Shown: piece by piece, positions 5,867 through 6,131 of the stretch | Numbering within the stretch: the stretch's first letter is position 1 | Layout of the letters: every line of letters begins with the position of its first letter | Source: Proteobacteria bacterium UBA1847 | Lineage (GTDB): Bacteria > Pseudomonadota > Gammaproteobacteria > Steroidobacterales > Woeseiaceae | Assembly: GCA_002338605.1 (NCBI GenBank) | Contig: DDIP01000243.1 | Span: forward strand, 7,247 to 13,377 | Length of the DNA stretch: 6,131 bases | Direction: 5' to 3' | Notes under the pieces: model-generated | Databases searched by the model: none | Seen by the model: the letters and a program-made list of their open reading frames with translations, nothing else | What the model was told of the DNA's origin: nothing | Program-made: the position numbers and the translations under genes

Positions 5867-5968
5867 TTGCCTTCTAACAATGCGCTACACCCGCCACCTG
5901 ACCCAGCCCGCCTTGCGCTGACGCTCCAGGCGACCTGCGTCAAGTGCGTGTGAGCTTAAACGTTAGAT
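5867..5968 (+). other. attC: attC (59-be) site of cassette 1
   Basis: R'' contains TCTAAC (5873-5878), and the core R' is GTTAGAT (5962-5968), an exact GTTRRRY; six bases pair between them. L'' GCTACAC (5884-5890) pairs with L' GTGTGAGC (5948-5955) leaving one extrahelical base (G5952), the feature that fixes strand choice by IntI. The centre has its own nested hairpin: CGCCT (5909-5913) with AGGCG (5928-5932), enclosing GCG/CGC (5915-5917 and 5922-5924). Length from R'' to R' is about 97 bp, within the normal attC range. Cleavage is expected between G5962 and T5963. Confidence 0.9.
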
Positions 5969-5995
5969 TCAACTTGCTTTTGACTTGATTGGTAG

Positions 5996-6004
5996 TGCTA
6001 TTCT
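5996..6004 (+). promoter_or_regulatory. Candidate extended -10 promoter of cassette 2
   Basis: TGCTATTCT fits the extended -10 form TGnTATAAT. TTGCTT (5974-5979) is a possible -35 but the 19-bp spacing is long, and TTGACT (5980-5985) is too close at 13 bp. Transcription would start near 6011, just before the ribosome-binding site. Confidence 0.4.
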
Positions 6005-6025
6005 TGCCGATAGAGGTGATCGGAA

Positions 6026-6131
6026 ATGTCGACCGCGAAAGAACACTTAACCAAACTTATTGAAAGTCAGCCTGACGACAGTTCGGAGGCCGATATCGTG
6101 CGCGAGCTTGCTTTCGACCTAATGGTACGTC
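6026..6131 (+). CDS. Putative antitoxin-like small protein, partial
   Basis: ATG at 6026 has AGAGGTG (6012-6018) 7 nt upstream, and the frame is open for 35 codons to the window edge. The visible residues, MSTAKEHLTKLIESQPDDSS then EADIVRELAFDLMVR, are acidic and predicted helical. The pattern (short helix, PxDSS-type turn, xxIxRELAF helix) resembles small antitoxins that precede RelE/ParE toxins. That family assignment is from memory and only from the N-terminus, so the function is tentative. If right, a toxin gene should follow in the same cassette. Confidence 0.6.
   Translation, partial: MSTAKEHLTKLIESQPDDSSEADIVRELAFDLMVR

Larger units (their letters stand above)
5217..5962 (+). mobile_element. 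Integron gene cassette 1: toxin-antitoxin cassette
   Basis: The 746-bp cassette runs from T5217, after the cut in the attI core, to G5962, before the cut in the attC core. Its first bases TTAGAAGGCAA and the R'' side of its own attC, TTGCCTTCTAAC (5867-5878), are complementary over 12 nt once joined with the G of the core, as expected only if both ends came from one circular cassette. It carries a promoter, a palindromic operator, toxin and antitoxin genes and attC, all on the plus strand. It is therefore self-contained, unlike most cassettes, which rely on an external promoter. Confidence 0.9.
5963..6131 (+). mobile_element. Integron gene cassette 2, right end outside window
   Basis: Begins with TTAGAT immediately after the cassette 1 core cut. 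If it is an intact cassette, its own attC downstream should have an R'' complementary to TTAGATTCAA. It carries a promoter-like element, a good ribosome-binding site and a reading frame open to the window edge. Confidence 0.8.

Overview
The window is a piece of Gram-negative, most likely gammaproteobacterial, chromosome with the start of an integron. The taxonomic inference rests on an intrinsic lipid A phosphoethanolamine transferase (EptA) next to a proteobacterial-type diacylglycerol kinase (DgkA), and on a chromosomal-type integron integrase. I cannot assign genus or species from the sequence.

Left part (1-2996), housekeeping membrane genes. A Ca2+/Na+ antiporter of the CaCA family enters from the left edge (5' end outside the window) and converges with eptA, the stops being 8 bp apart. 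eptA (minus) and dgkA (plus) are divergent, and their longest ATG starts overlap on a CATG. I therefore place the eptA start at an internal TTG (2500), leaving a shared control region of about 80 bp. The two genes make biochemical sense together: EptA takes phosphoethanolamine from phosphatidylethanolamine and releases diacylglycerol, which DgkA phosphorylates back to phosphatidate.

Middle (3060-4091), a secreted, very acidic, Cys-rich protein of unknown function. It has a clear signal peptide, a six-Cys helical N-terminal domain with mirror-symmetric Cys spacing, and a C-terminal beta-rich domain.

Right part (4125-6131), an integron platform. An IntI-type tyrosine recombinase on the minus strand is complete except for one in-frame TGA at 4527-4529, so it is annotated as a pseudogene. 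All six catalytic residues and the IntI-specific insert are still readable. Beyond its start lies a 135-bp attI/promoter region full of short inverted and direct repeats, ending at a core site cut at G5216/T5217. Cassette 1 (5217-5962) holds a RelE/HigB-like toxin and an Xre/HigA-like antitoxin. It also has its own promoter with a perfect palindromic operator, and an attC. The two cassette ends are complementary over 12 nt, which proves the cassette boundaries without any database. Cassette 2 starts at 5963 and encodes the N-terminus of a small protein that looks like another toxin-antitoxin antitoxin; it runs off the right edge.

The main point of interest is an integron whose integrase appears to have been inactivated by a single nonsense codon while its first cassette positions carry toxin-antitoxin modules, which could hold the array in place.
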